From contig NZ_CP094984.1 of assembly GCF_022869865.1 (NCBI RefSeq), positions 744,001 to 808,000 on the forward strand: 64,000 nt of DNA. The letters are read 5' to 3'. This stretch comes from Arthrobacter zhangbolii (GTDB taxonomy: Bacteria; Actinomycetota; Actinomycetes; Actinomycetales; Micrococcaceae). Below, piece by piece: positions 62,702 through 64,000 of this stretch. The notes beneath the pieces were generated by a model. It ran no database searches, had not been told where the DNA came from, and saw nothing but the letters and a program-made list of their open reading frames with translations. The position numbers and the translations under genes are program-made. Within the stretch, counting starts at the first letter, position 1. Each line of letters starts with the position of its first letter.

Positions 62702-63145
62702 ATGTGCGGAGCATGTCCCGGCGGGACGGTAATCCCACGGCTGTCGGCGTATGCCGCGCTGGCCGGAATCCGCTCCTCCGTGGCCGGGGTGCTGCAGGAG
62801 ATTGCCGGCCGGCGGCTGACCGTGCGGGCCTTCGGCGATGCCTGGACTGTCCGCGACCGGCTCGGGAAGCAGCAGGTGCTGCCCGGGCTGGAAGAGGTTG
62901 CCGCGGCGGTGGCGGCGGGGCTGTTGGACTGGGACGCGGTTGCCCGGCTCACCGGCCAGGAGGTCACCGGCCGGGTGCCGGACCTGTCCTGCCCGGCGCT
63001 GCCCGTGCTGCAGGAGATTGCCGCTGCCCCGCTGTCCCCGGATGCTCCCCGGCCCGAACTCACCGCCGGGGAGTTTGCGGCGGGGCTGCTGGTGCATGCG
63101 GCCAATCGTGCCGGCTCAGGTACCGGCGCTGTAGCCCGGGACTGA
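62702..63145 (+). CDS. Unknown 147-residue protein with N-terminal CGACPGG motif
   Basis: ATG start with CAGGAAGG upstream and 44 nt after the second SDR. Not recognised. The first residues are MCGACPGG, two Cys spaced CxxC that could bind a metal; the rest is Leu/Ala-rich with helices (SVAGVLQEIAGRRLTVRAF, LEEVAAAVAAGLLDWDAVARL). The last 30 nt overlap tail-to-tail with the convergent gene. Codon use looks native. Confidence 0.6.
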   Translation: MCGACPGGTVIPRLSAYAALAGIRSSVAGVLQEIAGRRLTVRAFGDAWTVRDRLGKQQVLPGLEEVAAAVAAGLLDWDAVARLTGQEVTGRVPDLSCPALPVLQEIAAAPLSPDAPRPELTAGEFAAGLLVHAANRAGSGTGAVARD

Positions 63146-63745
63146 GCCAAGGACGGGGCCGGCAGCAGGGGAGTGGCTGGAACCGGGTGCTGGGTCAGGG
63201 CCAGGGCCCGGGTCAGGCTCCGTGGAGGTATCCGGCGTCGGCGTTGTCCCCGTCGTCGTCCCCGGCGTGGCTGAGTGCGGCCGGTCCCGGCGGCCCGGAG
63301 CTTCGCCCGGGCTGAGATAACGGATGTCCCGGCGGCCGTCGGTCAGTATCCGCAGGTCCTCGTCGAGGTTCCGGCGCAGCTCCATCAGCTCAAACTGGTA
63401 CTGCTGCGGCTCCGATGCGGTGATGCGCAGATAGCGGTTGCAGGCTGCGGACATACGCATCAGGACCTCTCCCGCGGTGGAACCGGGCTGAAGCCGGGCG
63501 AGGGTTTCCATCAGGTTTTCCCGGATATCGTGCACCGAGCTGCGGAACCTCGGTTCCAGGGCCGCAATTTGCGCGGAACGGGGAGCCATCGGGGCAAGCA
63601 TCCGTTTCAGGTGCAGATACGTGACCAGTTCATTGAGCGCCCGGGCTTCCTCCCTGCGGGCCAGGCCGCGTTTCGTCAGCCATCCGGCGGCGAATCCCAG
63701 CACCACGCCCGTCACCGGCATCACGACAATCCAGATCCAATCCAT
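63116..63745 (-). CDS. Membrane-anchored protein with Pro/Thr-rich tail
   Basis: 209 residues; ATG at 63745 has GGAGG upstream. One N-terminal membrane segment (WIWIVVMPVTGVVLGFAAGWL), a helical cytoplasmic domain (about 30-140) and a disordered C-terminus rich in Pro, Thr, Gly and Asp (about 150-209) with repeated DP/PG steps. No known domain recognised. Confidence 0.6.
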   Translation of the reverse strand: MDWIWIVVMPVTGVVLGFAAGWLTKRGLARREEARALNELVTYLHLKRMLAPMAPRSAQIAALEPRFRSSVHDIRENLMETLARLQPGSTAGEVLMRMSAACNRYLRITASEPQQYQFELMELRRNLDEDLRILTDGRRDIRYLSPGEAPGRRDRPHSATPGTTTGTTPTPDTSTEPDPGPGPDPAPGSSHSPAAGPVLGSVPGYSAGT

Positions 63746-63943
63746 CCCAGCCTCCTGTCGATGCATGGAGAGGCTACGGCTGCGCGCCGGTATCAACCAG
63801 AGGGGACGGCCGGTACCGGGCCCGCTACCCGGTTTCAGCTCAAAACTACTGGCGAGCCCTGGTCAACTGGTCCTCCACAGGTGCGGTAGCGTGTGCCTCG
63901 ATGCATTCGCATCGACTTTCGCTTTTCTGTCCATGGGGGACCT

Positions 63944-64000
63944 ATGCCTGCTTTGCCCGGCGTCCGCATCGCTTCGATGACGGAACACATCTCTTCTTCT
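63944..64000 (+). CDS. Start of a gene cut by the right edge
   Basis: An ATG at 63944 is preceded by GGGGGA and the frame stays open for the last 19 codons (MPALPGVRIASM...). Too short to identify. The ATG at 63911 in the same region is an alternative start in another frame. Confidence 0.35.
   Translation, partial: MPALPGVRIASMTEHISSS

Overview
The window is high-GC actinobacterial DNA. Codon use, frequent GTG/TTG starts, gene content and several promoters that sit right against the start codon suggest a Micrococcaceae member such as Arthrobacter. This is an inference; no rRNA or tRNA gene is visible. Both edges cut through genes.

Layout. (1) 0-6.3 kb: an operon-like run with the end of an MmgE/PrpD-family gene, a dihydropyrimidinase-type cyclic amidohydrolase, both subunits of an electron transfer flavoprotein (etfB, etfA), and a membrane cytochrome b-like protein with a long disordered N-terminus carrying repeated RMG motifs. 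(2) 6.5-8.5 kb: an OGG-fold protein and an SGNH hydrolase. (3) 8.7-13.6 kb: an NAD/ADP-ribose module. A macro-like/SIR2 protein, an ADP-ribosylglycohydrolase fused to a dual-specificity phosphatase, and an ARPP-1-like protein lie on the minus strand, divergent from an NrtR-type Nudix regulator, with a perfect 20-bp palindrome between them.

(4) 13.6-32.8 kb: a large defence locus of lower GC than the flanks. A NERD-helicase gene is followed by a compact nine-gene minus-strand operon: C5 DNA methyltransferase, MORC/MutL-like GHKL ATPase, Z1 helicase, AIPR protein, second Z1 helicase, PD-(D/E)XK nuclease, second GHKL ATPase, an unknown protein, and a DUF6339-like protein. An AT-richer HNH/DGQHR-type gene diverges from it. 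Having two Z1 helicases and two GHKL ATPases in one operon is the most unusual feature of the window. (5) 33.2-43.8 kb: a type I restriction system (hsdR, hsdS, hsdM), an Mrr-like type IV endonuclease, arginine deiminase (arcA) and an arginine/ornithine antiporter (arcD). A decayed 5' arcA fragment lies to the left, and a copy of the arcA 3' end lies directly after arcD. The block therefore looks inserted into, or recombined at, an older arcA.

(6) 43.8-47.5 kb: small membrane proteins, two PAP2-like proteins, and a translationally coupled cassette (metallopeptidase, MAB_1171c-like membrane protein, PAP2-like protein, XRE-type regulator). This is followed by 440 bp with a 32-bp palindrome and a strong terminator but no convincing ORF. 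(7) 47.9-55.4 kb: a sugar locus with a TIM-barrel isomerase, a Gfo/Idh/MocA oxidoreductase, a ribose-type ABC importer split over two divergent units, and a ROK regulator. (8) 55.4-64 kb: an EcsC-family protein, then a LacI regulator divergent from an operon of asparaginase-like amidohydrolase, PuuE-type polysaccharide deacetylase, MFS transporter and two SDR dehydrogenases. The last group fits uptake and breakdown of a small amide or imide compound. Two unknown proteins and a cut-off ORF close the window.
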